Shown: positions 33,287 to 42,415, counted from the stretch's first letter. The stretch: DNA of 64,000 bases from Pseudomonas sp. IAC-BECa141 (GCF_020544405.1 NZ_CP065410.1:1302001-1366000); one strand, 5' to 3'. Notes: generated by a model not told the origin, from the sequence alone. Made by a program: numbers and translations.

Positions 33287-33757
33287 ATGACAACCGCCGT
33301 ACTCGATACCCTCGTCGCGGTGCGGCGAACCGCCATGGACCTGCTCGCACGCCGCGAGCACGGTCGAGTCGAGCTGACGCGCAAACTGCGTCAGCGTGGC
33401 GCTCCCCCCGAGATGATCGAAACAGCCCTTGACCGTTTGACGGAAGAAGGGCTGCTTTCCGAAGCCCGTTATCTTGAAAGCTTTGTTTCCTATCGCGCCC
33501 GCTCCGGTTACGGCCCACTGCGGATTCGCGAAGAACTTGGCCAGCGCGGTTTGCAACGCGCCGATATTGAACTCGCGTTGCGTGAGAGCGGCATCAACTG
33601 GCAGGAGCAGCTAACGGACACGTGGCAACGGAAGTTCTCCGGACAGCTTCCCGGCGATGCCAAGGAGCGCGCCAGACAAGGTCGGTTCCTGGCGTACCGG
33701 GGATTCTCGATGGAGATGATCAACTGCTTGTTCAGCGGCAGAGGGATGGACGATTAA
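33287..33757 (+). CDS. recX: RecX regulatory protein
   Basis: This 156-residue RecX consists of the usual three-helix repeats ([19 protein letters not shown] and [20 protein letters not shown]). It binds and limits RecA filaments. It lies 8 nt downstream of recA and shares a terminator at 33776-33814, so the two genes are probably co-transcribed. Confidence 0.95.
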   Translation: MTTAVLDTLVAVRRTAMDLLARREHGRVELTRKLRQRGAPPEMIETALDRLTEEGLLSEARYLESFVSYRARSGYGPLRIREELGQRGLQRADIELALRESGINWQEQLTDTWQRKFSGQLPGDAKERARQGRFLAYRGFSMEMINCLFSGRGMDD

Positions 33758-33775
33758 ATCGCTCCAGCTTCAATC

Positions 33776-33814
33776 AAAAAACGGCCCGCTATTTCAATAG
33801 CGGGCCGTTTTTTT
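33776..33814. terminator. Bidirectional terminator between recX and the LOG-family gene
   Basis: ACGGCCCGCTAT / ATAGCGGGCCGT with a TTCA loop is flanked by A and T runs on both sides. It serves recX on the forward strand and the converging gene that ends at 33819. Confidence 0.92.
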
Positions 33815-33818
33815 GCCT

Positions 33819-34937
33819 TCACGTTACCTTCGACGGTTCGCGGGTGCGTTGCGCGGTCTGGGGGTTTGACTCGGCCCAGTTTTCAGGCTGGTTGATGTAG
33901 TCCACCAGTTCTCGCAGACGGCCGTGGTCCCGGGCATTGAAGGCGAAGGCCAGTCGCGTCAGGTGGCTGAATTGAGCCTCGTCGTGTTCTTCACCGGCGT
34001 AGGCGTGTTGATGGAACTGGTCGCTCAGGCACAGATCGGCAAAGGCTTCCTGCATATGGTCGAGGGCCTGATCGCTCAGCTTGTGGTTCATGCGAATGAC
34101 AAACTGGCGCTTGAGCCAGCGGCTGGAGTGGAAGTTGCCGTAGAACTGGTTGATCTGTTCCACCGCCTCTTCAACGTTGTAGACCAGGCGCATCAGCTTC
34201 AGGTCGGTCGGCAGGATGTAGCGGTTTTCCTCCAATTGCTGGCGGATGAAGTCCAGTGCGCCTTGCCAGAACGTCCCGCCCGGTGCGTCCAGCAGCACCA
34301 CCGGCACCAGGGGACTTTTACCGGTCTGGATCAGCGTGAGTACTTCCAGCGCTTCGTCCAGGGTGCCGAATCCGCCAGGGCACAACACCAGCGCATCGGC
34401 CTCCTTGACGAAGAACAGCTTGCGGGTGAAGAAGAAGTGGAACGGCAGCAGATTATTGGTGCCGTCCACAGTGGGATTGGCATGTTGTTCGAAGGGCAGG
34501 GTGATGTTGAACCCGAGGCTTTGATCGCGACCGGCACCTTCATGCGCGGCTGCCATGATTCCGCCGCCGGCACCCGTGATGACCATCATGTTCGAGCGGG
34601 CCAGCGCCGCCCCGAGTTCACGAGCCATGGCGTAAAGGGGATGTTCGACCGGGGTGCGAGCCGAGCCGAACACCGTGACCTTGCGTCGTCCCTTGAACTG
34701 TTCAAGGGTGCGAAAGGCCTGCTCCAGTTCGCGCAGGGCTTGCAGGGTGATCTTCGCATTCCAGCGGTTGTGGTCTTCCTGGGCCATGCGCAGCACGGTC
34801 AGGATCATGTCGCGGTAAATGGGGGAATTCGGGCTGTTGGGTGACACGAGGTTGAGTTGTTCTTCGACCTTGCTGATGAGGTCGTGGCCGCTTTCCTGAA
34901 AATGACGGCTGAGCAGGTCATTCGGTTGGTAAGGCAT
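33819..34937 (-). CDS. LOG-family protein (TIGR00730-type nucleotide phosphoribohydrolase fold)
   Basis: This 372-residue protein contains GSAR (91-94) and the LOG motif PGGFGTLDE (187-195), the signature of Rossmann-fold proteins often labelled lysine decarboxylase. Many LOG proteins are cytokinin-nucleotide phosphoribohydrolases, but longer bacterial forms with extra N- and C-terminal helical parts, as here, have no proven function; some are PpnN-like. The start at 34937 has AGGAGAAGTTGC upstream. Confidence 0.85.
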   Translation of the reverse strand: MPYQPNDLLSRHFQESGHDLISKVEEQLNLVSPNSPNSPIYRDMILTVLRMAQEDHNRWNAKITLQALRELEQAFRTLEQFKGRRKVTVFGSARTPVEHPLYAMARELGAALARSNMMVITGAGGGIMAAAHEGAGRDQSLGFNITLPFEQHANPTVDGTNNLLPFHFFFTRKLFFVKEADALVLCPGGFGTLDEALEVLTLIQTGKSPLVPVVLLDAPGGTFWQGALDFIRQQLEENRYILPTDLKLMRLVYNVEEAVEQINQFYGNFHSSRWLKRQFVIRMNHKLSDQALDHMQEAFADLCLSDQFHQHAYAGEEHDEAQFSHLTRLAFAFNARDHGRLRELVDYINQPENWAESNPQTAQRTREPSKVT

Positions 34938-35290
34938 GCAACTTCTCCTTCTGCACAGGGCTTTCGGCCCTGACGTGCGGCGTCAGTGCCGCGCTGCAAG
35001 AAAACAGACATCCGGCAGATCCTTTCCTGCCGTTGGAAAAATGAACGGGAATACTTTGAATCTAGACCCTCGAAGCACTTCTCGCTCATCGAGCATTGCG
35101 CCGCAAAGTCTTTCCTGGCAACTGCTTATTGGCGTTTTGCGAAGTGTTTTCACCGCTCGTCCGATGCCGCGTCGAGGGCTGAATGCTCTGATTTACTAAG
35201 TTAAAGGCGCCGTACGACAACTTTGCGTCAACGACCGTACGCAAGGTGCACGCTATTCAAGGATTTGCGGGTGGCAAGGAGGCAGGACAC
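34938..35290. other. Intergenic region between the LOG gene and the small RHH-like gene
   Basis: This 353-nt gap lies between divergent genes and shows no convincing coding frame. It contains the inverted repeat TTGCGT / ACGCAA (35223-35228 and 35239-35244) just upstream of the small gene, which could be an operator. Promoters for both neighbours are presumably here, but no strong consensus stood out. Confidence 0.5.
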
Positions 35291-35485
35291 ATGACCAGAG
35301 TCATTCTGGAGATCGATACGCAGCTGTATCGGTTGTTGAAAGCATCGGCCGAGACCAACCAAGTGAGTCTCGAGGAGGAGTGCTGCCGACGGCTGGCGGG
35401 AGGGGATCGCCGCTCGCGTTACTTGCAGGCCTTGCTGGCCGAACTGCGCGCCGAGGATGAACAGCGGCGCGCCACGTCGCGATGA
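35291..35485 (+). CDS. Small ribbon-helix-helix-like protein
   Basis: This 64-residue protein begins with a strand (TRVILEIDTQLYRLLK) followed by two helices (KASAETNQVSLEEECCRRL), the layout of Arc/CopG ribbon-helix-helix DNA-binding proteins. A charged helical tail follows. I see no adjacent toxin, so it may be a stand-alone regulator. The start at 35291 is set by AAGGAGG. Its end abuts the convergent gene at 35486. The fold assignment is inferred from the pattern only. Confidence 0.6.
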   Translation: MTRVILEIDTQLYRLLKASAETNQVSLEEECCRRLAGGDRRSRYLQALLAELRAEDEQRRATSR

Positions 35486-35911
35486 TTACTTCTTCTTCGC
35501 TGGAGCCGCTTTCGGGCAATCCGATTCCTGGTAGCTGGCGGAGCCGATCGCCTTGTTGCTTTTCACTTCGGTGAAGTCGTAACGCATGATCGCGCCCTTG
35601 GCCATCAGCTTACGGTACGACGGATTGTTGCAAACCGAGGCGCCCAACTGGAAATACACGGCTTTGGGATCGGCGCGCATTTTGTCGGCGTGGCTCTTTT
35701 GCACGCTCAGGTGGTTGATCAGCGTAGTGCCTTCGACGGTGTAGCCCTGATCAAGAATGTCTTCGTTGATCGCCCGTGGCGTGCCGACGCTGCTTTGTGC
35801 GGCGACATTGCGCAGCTCTCGGTTCAGATTCTGCTCACTCAGGGAAGCCGCCTGAGCGCTGAAGGACGAAGCCAGCAGAATGGCAGCGGTGGGAACGATA
35901 AGGCGCAGCAT
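35486..35911 (-). CDS. Putative quorum-sensing-regulated virulence factor (QSregVF family), secreted
   Basis: This 141-residue protein has a signal peptide (about 1-22, cleavage after AQA) and a mature domain with two cysteines (CNNPSYRKL and SDCP) likely to form a disulfide. The sequence fits the QSregVF family known from P. aeruginosa PA3611, which also lies near recA. The exact role is unknown. I chose the ATG at 35911 (after GGAG) because an N-terminal extension in the same frame would precede the signal peptide. The C-terminus is lysine-rich (APAKKK). Confidence 0.75.
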   Translation of the reverse strand: MLRLIVPTAAILLASSFSAQAASLSEQNLNRELRNVAAQSSVGTPRAINEDILDQGYTVEGTTLINHLSVQKSHADKMRADPKAVYFQLGASVCNNPSYRKLMAKGAIMRYDFTEVKSNKAIGSASYQESDCPKAAPAKKK

Positions 35912-36100
35912 GAAACTCTCCTGGTTCAGTGACTGGTGGTTCGACCAGCCACGTGACTGTGCGTTCAGTGGCGGCGAATTATAGGGGAGCCGGTCGGGAG
36001 GGTACAGGCTTGTGCCTGCCGCTCTGGTAAACTGCCGCCCTTTATTGCCCTGCCGAGTATCGTTTGTGTCGAGTTTTCCTGTCTGCCGGTGCCGCCTGCA

Positions 36101-36844
36101 ATGAATCATGCCCCCAACGCCGTGGCCCGCCTGCGCGACCAGCGCGAGGATGAAGGTATCAAGCCGATTCAGGCCCGTGGCTTTCGCTCCCCGCGTTGCC
36201 GCGATTGTCGGGTGATCATCAGCCATTGCCTGTGCGCCTGGCGGCCGACCGTCGATACGCGCTCGGGCGTTTGCCTGATCATGACAGGCAAGGAAGTGTT
36301 CAAACCCAGCAACACCGGTTGGCTGATCGCCGACATCGTGCGCGACAACCATGCCTTCATCTGGTCCCGGACCGAACCTGACGAGCAACTGCTGGCGCTG
36401 CTGAGCGACCCGCAATGGCAGCCGTATCTGGTGTTCCCCGGTGAGTACGTCGATCCCTCGCGGGTGACCAACACCGTGGATCTCGATAGCAGCAAGCGTC
36501 CGCTGTTCATCTTGCTGGACGCGACCTGGACCGAAGCCCGGAAGATTTTCCGCAAGAGCCCGTATTTCGACCGCTTGCCGATTCTGAGCCTGTTACCCGA
36601 CAAGCTGTCGCGTTATCGCCTGCGCCGCTCGACCCGCAGTGAACACCTGTGCACCGCCGAAGTGGCGGCGCTGTGCCTGGAACTGGCCGGCGATTCGGAC
36701 GCCGCGTCGGCGCTGGACGCCTATTTCGATGTGTTCACCCAGCATTACCTGGGGGCCAAGCAGCAACTGGAGGTCAATGTGTCGACGCCGGCCCACGCCG
36801 AATTGCAGCCCTATATCCGAAACGCGCCCCCCGTACCGGCCTGA
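36101..36844 (+). CDS. DTW-domain tRNA-uridine aminocarboxypropyltransferase
   Basis: This protein of about 247 residues carries the DTW-domain signature LLDATWTEARKIFRKS and a later SEHLCTAEVAAL motif, with an N-terminal cysteine cluster (C-x2-C then C-x-C). Members such as TapT transfer the aminocarboxypropyl group of SAM to uridine in tRNA (acp3U). ATG 36101 is the likely start, but GTG 36089 is in frame and neither has a strong ribosome binding site. It stands alone between divergent neighbours. Confidence 0.82.
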   Translation: MNHAPNAVARLRDQREDEGIKPIQARGFRSPRCRDCRVIISHCLCAWRPTVDTRSGVCLIMTGKEVFKPSNTGWLIADIVRDNHAFIWSRTEPDEQLLALLSDPQWQPYLVFPGEYVDPSRVTNTVDLDSSKRPLFILLDATWTEARKIFRKSPYFDRLPILSLLPDKLSRYRLRRSTRSEHLCTAEVAALCLELAGDSDAASALDAYFDVFTQHYLGAKQQLEVNVSTPAHAELQPYIRNAPPVPA

Positions 36845-37068
36845 TCCTGGCCCATACTGCTAAAGCAGTGGCCGTGCGGCTTGACCACCCCGGCTTCGCT
36901 GGTCATGCTTGGCGCCGATTGGGGTGCGGCCAAGGTTTGAAACGCCGTTTTTGTTCGTGATTGGCGTTGAACGTGCCCCTGTGGATGCCGCTGCCGGGCG
37001 GTGTCTGGATTTGCTTTGGCAAGGCCCGAATGCGCGGGCCCGCCATCAAAAACAGGATCATTTGAAAA

Positions 37069-37719
37069 ATGGCCACATACGACATCCTGATTGCCGATGA
37101 TCACCCTCTTTTTCGTAGCGCACTGCATCAAGCGGTAACGATGGGCCTTGGCCCGGACGTGCGCATGGTGGAAGTGGCGAGCATCGCCGAGCTGGAAGCC
37201 CGCCTGACCGAAAAGGCTGACTGGGATCTGGTGCTGCTGGACCTGAACATGCCGGGCGCTTTCGGGTTTTCCGGGCTGGTGATGCTGCGCGGTCAATACC
37301 CGCAGATTCCGGTGGTGATGGTTTCGGCCCAGGAAGAAGCCTCGGTGATGGTCAAGTCCCGGGAATTCGGCGCCAGTGGTTTCATTCCCAAGTCCAGCGA
37401 CCTGAGCGTGATTCAGGAAGCGGTGCGCAAGGTGCTGGACGGCGATGTGTTCTGGCCGCCTCAGGCGTTTGAAGCGGTCAGTGTTTCGGATGAAGCCAAG
37501 GCTGCCAGTGATGGCCTCGCGAGCCTGACACCGCAGCAGTTCCGGGTGTTGACCATGGTCTGCGAAGGGTTGCTGAACAAGCAGATCGCCTACGAGCTGA
37601 GCGTGTCCGAAGCGACCATCAAGGCGCACGTCACGGCGATCTTTCGCAAGTTGAACGTGCGAACCCGGACCCAGGCAGCTTTACTGCTGCAGCAACTTGA
37701 GTCAATTCCGAGCCAGTAA
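37069..37719 (+). CDS. erdR: LuxR-family response regulator, ErdR-like
   Basis: This 216-residue response regulator has a receiver domain with the acidic pair D10/D11, phospho-acceptor D58 (LLDLNMPG), conserved Ser near 86 and K108, and a C-terminal NarL-type helix-turn-helix (about 150-210). In Pseudomonas an orthologue beside dgkA is ErdR, which controls ethanol and acetate metabolism genes. Identification rests on this synteny and overall pattern. No sensor kinase is encoded nearby. Confidence 0.82.
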   Translation: MATYDILIADDHPLFRSALHQAVTMGLGPDVRMVEVASIAELEARLTEKADWDLVLLDLNMPGAFGFSGLVMLRGQYPQIPVVMVSAQEEASVMVKSREFGASGFIPKSSDLSVIQEAVRKVLDGDVFWPPQAFEAVSVSDEAKAASDGLASLTPQQFRVLTMVCEGLLNKQIAYELSVSEATIKAHVTAIFRKLNVRTRTQAALLLQQLESIPSQ

Positions 37720-37794
37720 GTGCTGGCGTCTTCACGCTTTTTTGACTTTCGTTGATCTAGCTTCCCCACTTTCTTTCGGTCGGTTATCTACTTT

Positions 37795-38157
37795 ATGTCA
37801 CCTTTCAAGGGCCAGACGGGCCTGAAACGCATCCTCAACGCTTCCGGTTACTCGCTGGACGGCTTGCGCGCCGCCTTCACTGGCGAAGCTGCTTTCCGCC
37901 AACTGGTGCTGCTCAACGTGGTGCTGATTCCGCTGACGTTTTTTCTCAATGTCAGCCGGGTCGAGCAGGCGTTGCTGATCGCTGTGTGCCTGCTGGCGCT
38001 GATCGTCGAGCTGTTGAATTCGGCAGTGGAGGCGGCCATTGACCGCATCTCGCTTGAGTTGCACCCGCTGTCCAAGAACGCCAAGGACATGGGCAGTGCC
38101 GCGCAATTCGTGGCGCTGAGCATGATTGCCCTGGTGTGGGCGGTGATTCTGCTTTAG
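37795..38157 (+). CDS. dgkA: Diacylglycerol kinase
   Basis: This 120-residue integral membrane enzyme phosphorylates diacylglycerol to phosphatidate, recycling the lipid released by membrane-derived glucan synthesis. Three membrane helices are visible, and the signature ELLNSAVEAAIDRI lies at about 65-78. Length matches the family (about 121). It ends 4 nt into the convergent finR gene. Confidence 0.95.
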   Translation: MSPFKGQTGLKRILNASGYSLDGLRAAFTGEAAFRQLVLLNVVLIPLTFFLNVSRVEQALLIAVCLLALIVELLNSAVEAAIDRISLELHPLSKNAKDMGSAAQFVALSMIALVWAVILL

Positions 38158-39080
38158 GCGATGCTCGGCAGAACGATCTCGTCGCTGCGCTGGACCCCGG
38201 CGGTGAAGGCGCGGCACAGGTCGAGGAATTCGCGCATGGCGGAGGTCTGGTACTTCTGTTTGTGCCAGATGAAATAGAACTGCCGCGCCAGATCCAGATC
38301 CGGCGTCTCCACCGGCACCAGGCTGCCGCGACGGAAGGCATCACGCAGCGCCAGGCGCGAGATGCAGCCAATCCCCAGACCTGATTCCACGGCGCGCTTG
38401 ATCGCTTCGGTGTGTTCCAGCTCCAGCCGGATGTTCAGCGCGCTGCGGTGATGGCGCATCGCCTGATCGAACGTCAGGCGCGTCCCCGAACCCTGTTCCC
38501 GCAAAATCCACGCTTCGTGCGTTAACGCTTCCATGGTCGCGCTGCCGCGTTTGGCCAGTGGATGCTGCGGGGCGCAGAACACCACGAGTTCATCCTCGAC
38601 CCAGCTCTGTACTTCGATGTCCGGATGGCTGCAATCGCCTTCGATTAGACCCAGATCAATTTCGTAATGAGCCACTTGTTGCACGATATTGGCAGTGTTC
38701 TGCACATGCAGCTTCACCTGACTTTCGGGATGGCGCTGCATGAAGCCGCCAATCAGCAGCGTCGCCAGGTAATTGCCGATGGTCAGGGTCGCGCCCACCG
38801 ACAGTGAGCCGAAACCGGATTTGCCGTTGAGCAGGTCTTCGATTTCCTTGGCCTGATCGAGCAGGGCCACGGCTTGCGGCAGCAACTGTTTGCCCAGAGC
38901 GTTGAGGCTCAGACGTTTGCCGGCGCGGTCGAACAGCTGGCAGCTGGACTGGCGCTCCAGTTCGGTGATGGAAGTGCTGGCGGCCGATTGCGACAGGTTG
39001 AGCAGACCCGCAGCACGGGACACGCTTTCCTGTTGGGCGACAGCAACGAAGACTTGCAGTTGACGAAGAGTAAATCGCAT
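38154..39080 (-). CDS. finR: LysR-family regulator FinR
   Basis: This 308-residue LysR-type regulator has an N-terminal winged helix (about 1-60, FTLRQLQVFVAVAQQESVS) and a substrate-binding-like effector domain. In Pseudomonas FinR is divergent from fpr and activates it under superoxide stress and iron-related conditions. The same divergent arrangement is seen here, with fpr starting 145 nt away. I chose ATG 39080, since upstream in-frame codons would run into the shared operator region. Confidence 0.9.
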   Translation of the reverse strand: MRFTLRQLQVFVAVAQQESVSRAAGLLNLSQSAASTSITELERQSSCQLFDRAGKRLSLNALGKQLLPQAVALLDQAKEIEDLLNGKSGFGSLSVGATLTIGNYLATLLIGGFMQRHPESQVKLHVQNTANIVQQVAHYEIDLGLIEGDCSHPDIEVQSWVEDELVVFCAPQHPLAKRGSATMEALTHEAWILREQGSGTRLTFDQAMRHHRSALNIRLELEHTEAIKRAVESGLGIGCISRLALRDAFRRGSLVPVETPDLDLARQFYFIWHKQKYQTSAMREFLDLCRAFTAGVQRSDEIVLPSIA

Positions 39081-39105
39081 ATCGATATAACCGATAACCC
39101 TTATC
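39079..39105. promoter_or_regulatory. Putative FinR operator in the finR-fpr intergenic region
   Basis: Two palindromes lie next to the finR start: ATATCGATAT (39079-39088) and GATAA-N3-TTATC (39093-39105). LysR regulators commonly bind such dyads between divergent genes. No binding data are available from sequence alone. Confidence 0.5.
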
Positions 39106-39224
39106 TTAATAATCCAGTTAACAGATATTGTCGGCGCTATTAGAATGCGATGCAATTGCGCACCGTCGGCATCCTTCAACGCGAGCCGGGCAGGCGCAGA
39201 TCAATCTCCAGGAGTCCCACGTAC

Positions 39225-40004
39225 ATGAGCAACATGAACCACGAGCGTGTCCTCAGTGTTCATCACTGGAACGACACTCTGTTCAGCTTCAAGTGCACCC
39301 GCGATCCGGGCCTGCGCTTCGAGAACGGTCAGTTCGTGATGATCGGCCTGCAACAGCCAAACGGCCGCCCGCTTATGCGCGCTTACTCGATCGCCAGCCC
39401 GAACTGGGAAGAGCATCTCGAGTTCTTCAGCATCAAGGTGCAGGACGGTCCGCTGACCTCCCAGCTGCAGCACCTGAAGGAAGGCGACGAGATCATCATC
39501 TCGAAGAAACCGACCGGCACCCTGGTGCTGGACGACCTGAACCCGGGCAAGCACCTGTACCTGCTGAGCACCGGCACCGGTCTGGCGCCGTTCATGAGCG
39601 TGATCCAGGACCCGGAAACCTACGAGCGCTTCGAGAAAGTGATCCTGGTTCACGGCGTCCGTTACGTCAACGAAGTCGCCTACCGCGAGTTCATCACCGA
39701 GCACCTGCCGCAGAACGAGTTCTTCGGCGAAGCGCTGCGTGACAAGCTGATCTACTACCCGACCGTGACCCGCGAGCCGTTCGAGAATCAGGGCCGTCTG
39801 ACCGACCTGATGCGCAGCGGCAAGCTGTTCCGCGACATCGGCCTGCCTCCGATCAACCCGCAGGACGACCGCGCGATGATCTGCGGCAGCCCGAGCATGC
39901 TCGACGAGACCAGCGAAGTGCTCGACAGCTTCGGCCTGAAGATTTCGGCGCGTATGCGTGAGCCGGGTGATTACCTGATCGAGCGTGCATTCGTCGAGAA
40001 GTAA
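39225..40004 (+). CDS. fpr: Ferredoxin-NADP reductase
   Basis: This 259-residue FAD enzyme moves electrons between NADPH and ferredoxin/flavodoxin, supporting iron release and oxidative-stress defence. The FAD motif RAYSIASP (about 51-58), the STGTGLAPF nucleotide loop (about 110-118) and the CGSPSML segment are present. ATG 39225 has AGGAG 10 nt upstream. It is divergent from its regulator finR. Confidence 0.95.
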   Translation: MSNMNHERVLSVHHWNDTLFSFKCTRDPGLRFENGQFVMIGLQQPNGRPLMRAYSIASPNWEEHLEFFSIKVQDGPLTSQLQHLKEGDEIIISKKPTGTLVLDDLNPGKHLYLLSTGTGLAPFMSVIQDPETYERFEKVILVHGVRYVNEVAYREFITEHLPQNEFFGEALRDKLIYYPTVTREPFENQGRLTDLMRSGKLFRDIGLPPINPQDDRAMICGSPSMLDETSEVLDSFGLKISARMREPGDYLIERAFVEK

Positions 40005-40017
40005 GCTGTTTATAGGT

Positions 40018-40061
40018 GACGCAGAGCGTCACTGGATGCATTCCCACGCAGAGCGTGGGAA
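40018..40061. repeat. Pair of small dyads common in Pseudomonas intergenic DNA
   Basis: GACGC-AGA-GCGTC (40018-40030) is followed by TTCCCACGC-AGA-GCGTGGGAA (40041-40061). Both share the AGA centre, suggesting a tandem mobile palindromic element. Similar units are familiar from intergenic regions of fluorescent pseudomonads. Confidence 0.7.
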
Positions 40062-40066
40062 CGATC

Positions 40067-40103
40067 AGCCCGCGTTGCCTGAGAAGGCAGCGCGGGCTTT
40101 TTC
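40067..40103. terminator. Terminator downstream of fpr
   Basis: AGCCCGCG-TTGCC / GGCA-GCGCGGGCT is followed by TTTTT. It lies between fpr and the convergent trmO gene that ends at 40115. Confidence 0.88.
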
Positions 40104-40114
40104 GTTTTCGGGGT

Positions 40115-40822
40115 TCAGTCAGCGGCGGGAATCACTTCCAGGACGCGAATCTGCTCCGGCGTGGGGTAATGCCAGCGCACATCCAGATCCCAGAACTGCG
40201 CGCCGTATTCGCGTTCGGGCGCGGGCGTCTGATACGCCGGACGCGGGTCCTGGGCCAGGCATTGCTCGATCAGCGCCACTAAAGGTTCATCGAGGCGTTG
40301 AGCGTGTGTGTGCGCCTGTTTCAGCGCCGAGTCCGTCCACTGCACGTCAATCAACTGCGGCGCAGCGCTGGCGATGCTGTTGGACGCGTCAGCAATAATG
40401 TCGGCGTAGGGCACGTAGGGTTTGATGTCGAGAATCGGCGTGCCATCCAGAAGGTCGATACCGGAGATGAACAGGCGATTGGCCTCGACTTTGTCCAGCT
40501 TCACCACTGACTGGCCGATGCCGTTCGGCCGATGCGTGGCGCGAGTGGCGAACACGCCCATGGACTTGTTGCCACCCAGGCGCGGAGGGCGGACTTTGAG
40601 GCGCGGCTTTTCTTCCAGTGCCTGATGGAACAGGAACAGCAGCCAGACATGACTGACCTGCTCCAGCCCCTGTACTGCGTCGCCCTGATCGAACGGTGCC
40701 ACCAGTTCCAGCACGCCACGGGCGGCGGGGGCCAGTTGCGGCTGGCGCGGGATGGCGAACTTCTCCTTGAAGCAGGAGCGGACAAAGCCGATGGGGGAAA
40801 CGCTGTAAGTCATGGTGTGCAT
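40115..40822 (-). CDS. trmO: tRNA (t6A37)-N6-methyltransferase TrmO
   Basis: This 235-residue protein belongs to the TrmO/TsaA family (YaeB), which methylates N6-threonylcarbamoyladenosine 37 of certain tRNAs using SAM. The GVFATRATHRPNGIG segment (about 98-112) and DIKPYVPYAD are signature motifs. Two possible starts, 40822 and 40813, differ by three codons and neither has a clear ribosome binding site. A REPIN separates it from the next gene. Confidence 0.9.
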   Translation of the reverse strand: MHTMTYSVSPIGFVRSCFKEKFAIPRQPQLAPAARGVLELVAPFDQGDAVQGLEQVSHVWLLFLFHQALEEKPRLKVRPPRLGGNKSMGVFATRATHRPNGIGQSVVKLDKVEANRLFISGIDLLDGTPILDIKPYVPYADIIADASNSIASAAPQLIDVQWTDSALKQAHTHAQRLDEPLVALIEQCLAQDPRPAYQTPAPEREYGAQFWDLDVRWHYPTPEQIRVLEVIPAAD

Positions 40823-40886
40823 TCGAAGCGGAGCAGGGCGGGCATGATAACCCGGCAGGCTTCAAGTCTGGTGGTGGCAGGGCTGG

Positions 40887-40958
40887 CCTCTTCGCGAGCA
40901 AGCTCGCTCCCACAGGAGTACGCATTCCAAATGTGGGAGCGAGCTTGCTCGCGAAGGC
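40887..40958. repeat. REPIN (inverted REP doublet)
   Basis: CTTCGCGAGCAAGCTCGCTC at 40889-40908 is mirrored by GAGCGAGCTTGCTCGCGAAG at 40937-40956, around a short centre. This is a near-perfect REPIN of the fluorescens group. It lies between trmO and the SDR gene. Confidence 0.93.
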
Positions 40959-40970
40959 CGGGTCGCCGAC

Positions 40971-41741
40971 CTAAAGACTAAACCCGCCATCCAACGGAAT
41001 GATATTCCCGGTCATATACGCCCCGGCAGTACTCGCCAGGCTGATCGCCAACGCCGCCATTTCCTCTTCACGGCCCCAGCGTTTCATCGGGATCAGCGCG
41101 GTGTCTTCGGCCAGTGCCTGCTGATCGTTGCCGATATGCTGGGTCATCTTGCTCGGGAAACGCCCCGGCGCGATGACGTTGACGTTGATGTGCTGGCTCA
41201 CCAGTTCCCGGGCGAGAATTCGCGACAGTTGATGCAGAGCAGCCTTGCTCGGCCCATAGGCGTAGGCCTGTTCACCGAAAGACGAGATCCCCGCCACCGA
41301 ACCGATGTTGATGATCCGCGCCGGATTGGCCGCCGAGCCGGATTTGCGCAGCAACGGCAGAAATTGCTGGATGCAACTGAACACCGAGGTCACGTTGAGT
41401 TGCATGACCTTTTCCCAGCCCTTGACCGGGTAGCTCTCCAGCGGAGCGCCCCAGGTGGTGCCGGCGTTGTTCACCAGAATGTCCAGATGAGTGATCTGCT
41501 CGCCCAGTCGCGCGACCAGTTCTTTTACGCCTTCTTCCGTCGCCAGATTCGCCGCCACGCCCAGGCAAGTGCCCACGGCACTGAGTTCTTCAGCGGTTTG
41601 ATGACAGGCTTCAGCGTCACGGGAGCAGACGTACACGCGGGCGCCGGCTTCGACAAAGGCCTTGGCGATCATTTTGCCGATACCACGGGTGCCGCCGGTC
41701 ACCAGGGCGGTGCGGCCTTGCAGGGAGAAATACGGGTGCAT
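40971..41741 (-). CDS. Short-chain dehydrogenase/reductase (RhlG-like)
   Basis: This 256-residue NAD(P)-dependent reductase has the glycine motif TGGTRGIG (15-22), NNAG (91-94), and the catalytic S148, Y162 and K166. The overall pattern resembles RhlG, a beta-ketoacyl reductase associated with lipid or rhamnolipid metabolism, but that substrate assignment is uncertain in this species group. The start at 41741 is standard. Confidence 0.85.
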   Translation of the reverse strand: MHPYFSLQGRTALVTGGTRGIGKMIAKAFVEAGARVYVCSRDAEACHQTAEELSAVGTCLGVAANLATEEGVKELVARLGEQITHLDILVNNAGTTWGAPLESYPVKGWEKVMQLNVTSVFSCIQQFLPLLRKSGSAANPARIINIGSVAGISSFGEQAYAYGPSKAALHQLSRILARELVSQHINVNVIAPGRFPSKMTQHIGNDQQALAEDTALIPMKRWGREEEMAALAISLASTAGAYMTGNIIPLDGGFSL

Positions 41742-41834
41742 GGCGAATCCTGAGGGCTAGGGTTCAGTACACCCTAGTCGCCGGCCGCGAAAAGCGGAGC
41801 CACTATTTTTGGAAGGAATGGAGGGGCATGCATG

Positions 41835-41866
41835 AAAACGGCGACCGAAGTCGCCGTTTTGTTTTT
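41835..41866 (-). terminator. Terminator downstream of the DUF1456 gene
   Basis: AAAACGGCGAC / GTCGCCGTTTT with a CGAA loop follows the DUF1456 gene on the reverse strand. Confidence 0.85.
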
Positions 41867-41874
41867 GCAAAAAA

Positions 41875-42342
41875 TCAGCCGCGAACGCGCAGGGTCAGGC
41901 CCTTGAGGAAATTGCGCAGCAACTGATCGCCGCACGGGCGGTAGTTGGTGTGGCCGACCTTGCGGAACAGCGCGCTCAGCTCAGGCTTGGACACCGGAAA
42001 ATCGGCCGACTTGAGGATCGCGTGCATGTCGTCTTCTTTCAGTTCGAAGGCCACGCGCAGCTTTTTCAGGATGATGTTGTTGGTCACCGGCACTTCGATC
42101 GGCAGCGGCGGACGGCTCTCGTCCTTGCCGCGCTTGAAAATCACCAGACCGTCGAGGAAGTGCGCGATGACTTCGTCCGGGCAGCGCACGAAGCCTTCTT
42201 CGTCTTCTTCTTTCTTGTCGAGGTAGGTCACGACATCGGCAAGCGTGACGTCCAGGCCGCCGAGTTTGATGATCTCGACCACTTTCTTGTCGCTGATGTC
42301 GAGCATGTAGCGCACGCTGCGCAGAACGTCATTGTGAACCAT
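41875..42342 (-). CDS. DUF1456 family protein (YehS-like)
   Basis: This 155-residue protein contains two related DUF1456 repeats: VLRSVRYMLDISDKKVVEI (about 6-24) and ILKKLRVAFELKEDDMHAI (about 91-109), each with a small helical domain. The family is widespread in gamma-proteobacteria but its function is unknown; a role in translation or stress has only been suggested. It is followed by a terminator. Confidence 0.87.
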   Translation of the reverse strand: MVHNDVLRSVRYMLDISDKKVVEIIKLGGLDVTLADVVTYLDKKEEDEEGFVRCPDEVIAHFLDGLVIFKRGKDESRPPLPIEVPVTNNIILKKLRVAFELKEDDMHAILKSADFPVSKPELSALFRKVGHTNYRPCGDQLLRNFLKGLTLRVRG

Positions 42343-42415
42343 GTGTGCAATCCTGTTTGTTCGCTGTGGGCATCGCGCGGGCGCGGTGCCGGAAATATAG
42401 GGTGGCTTGCGAGCC

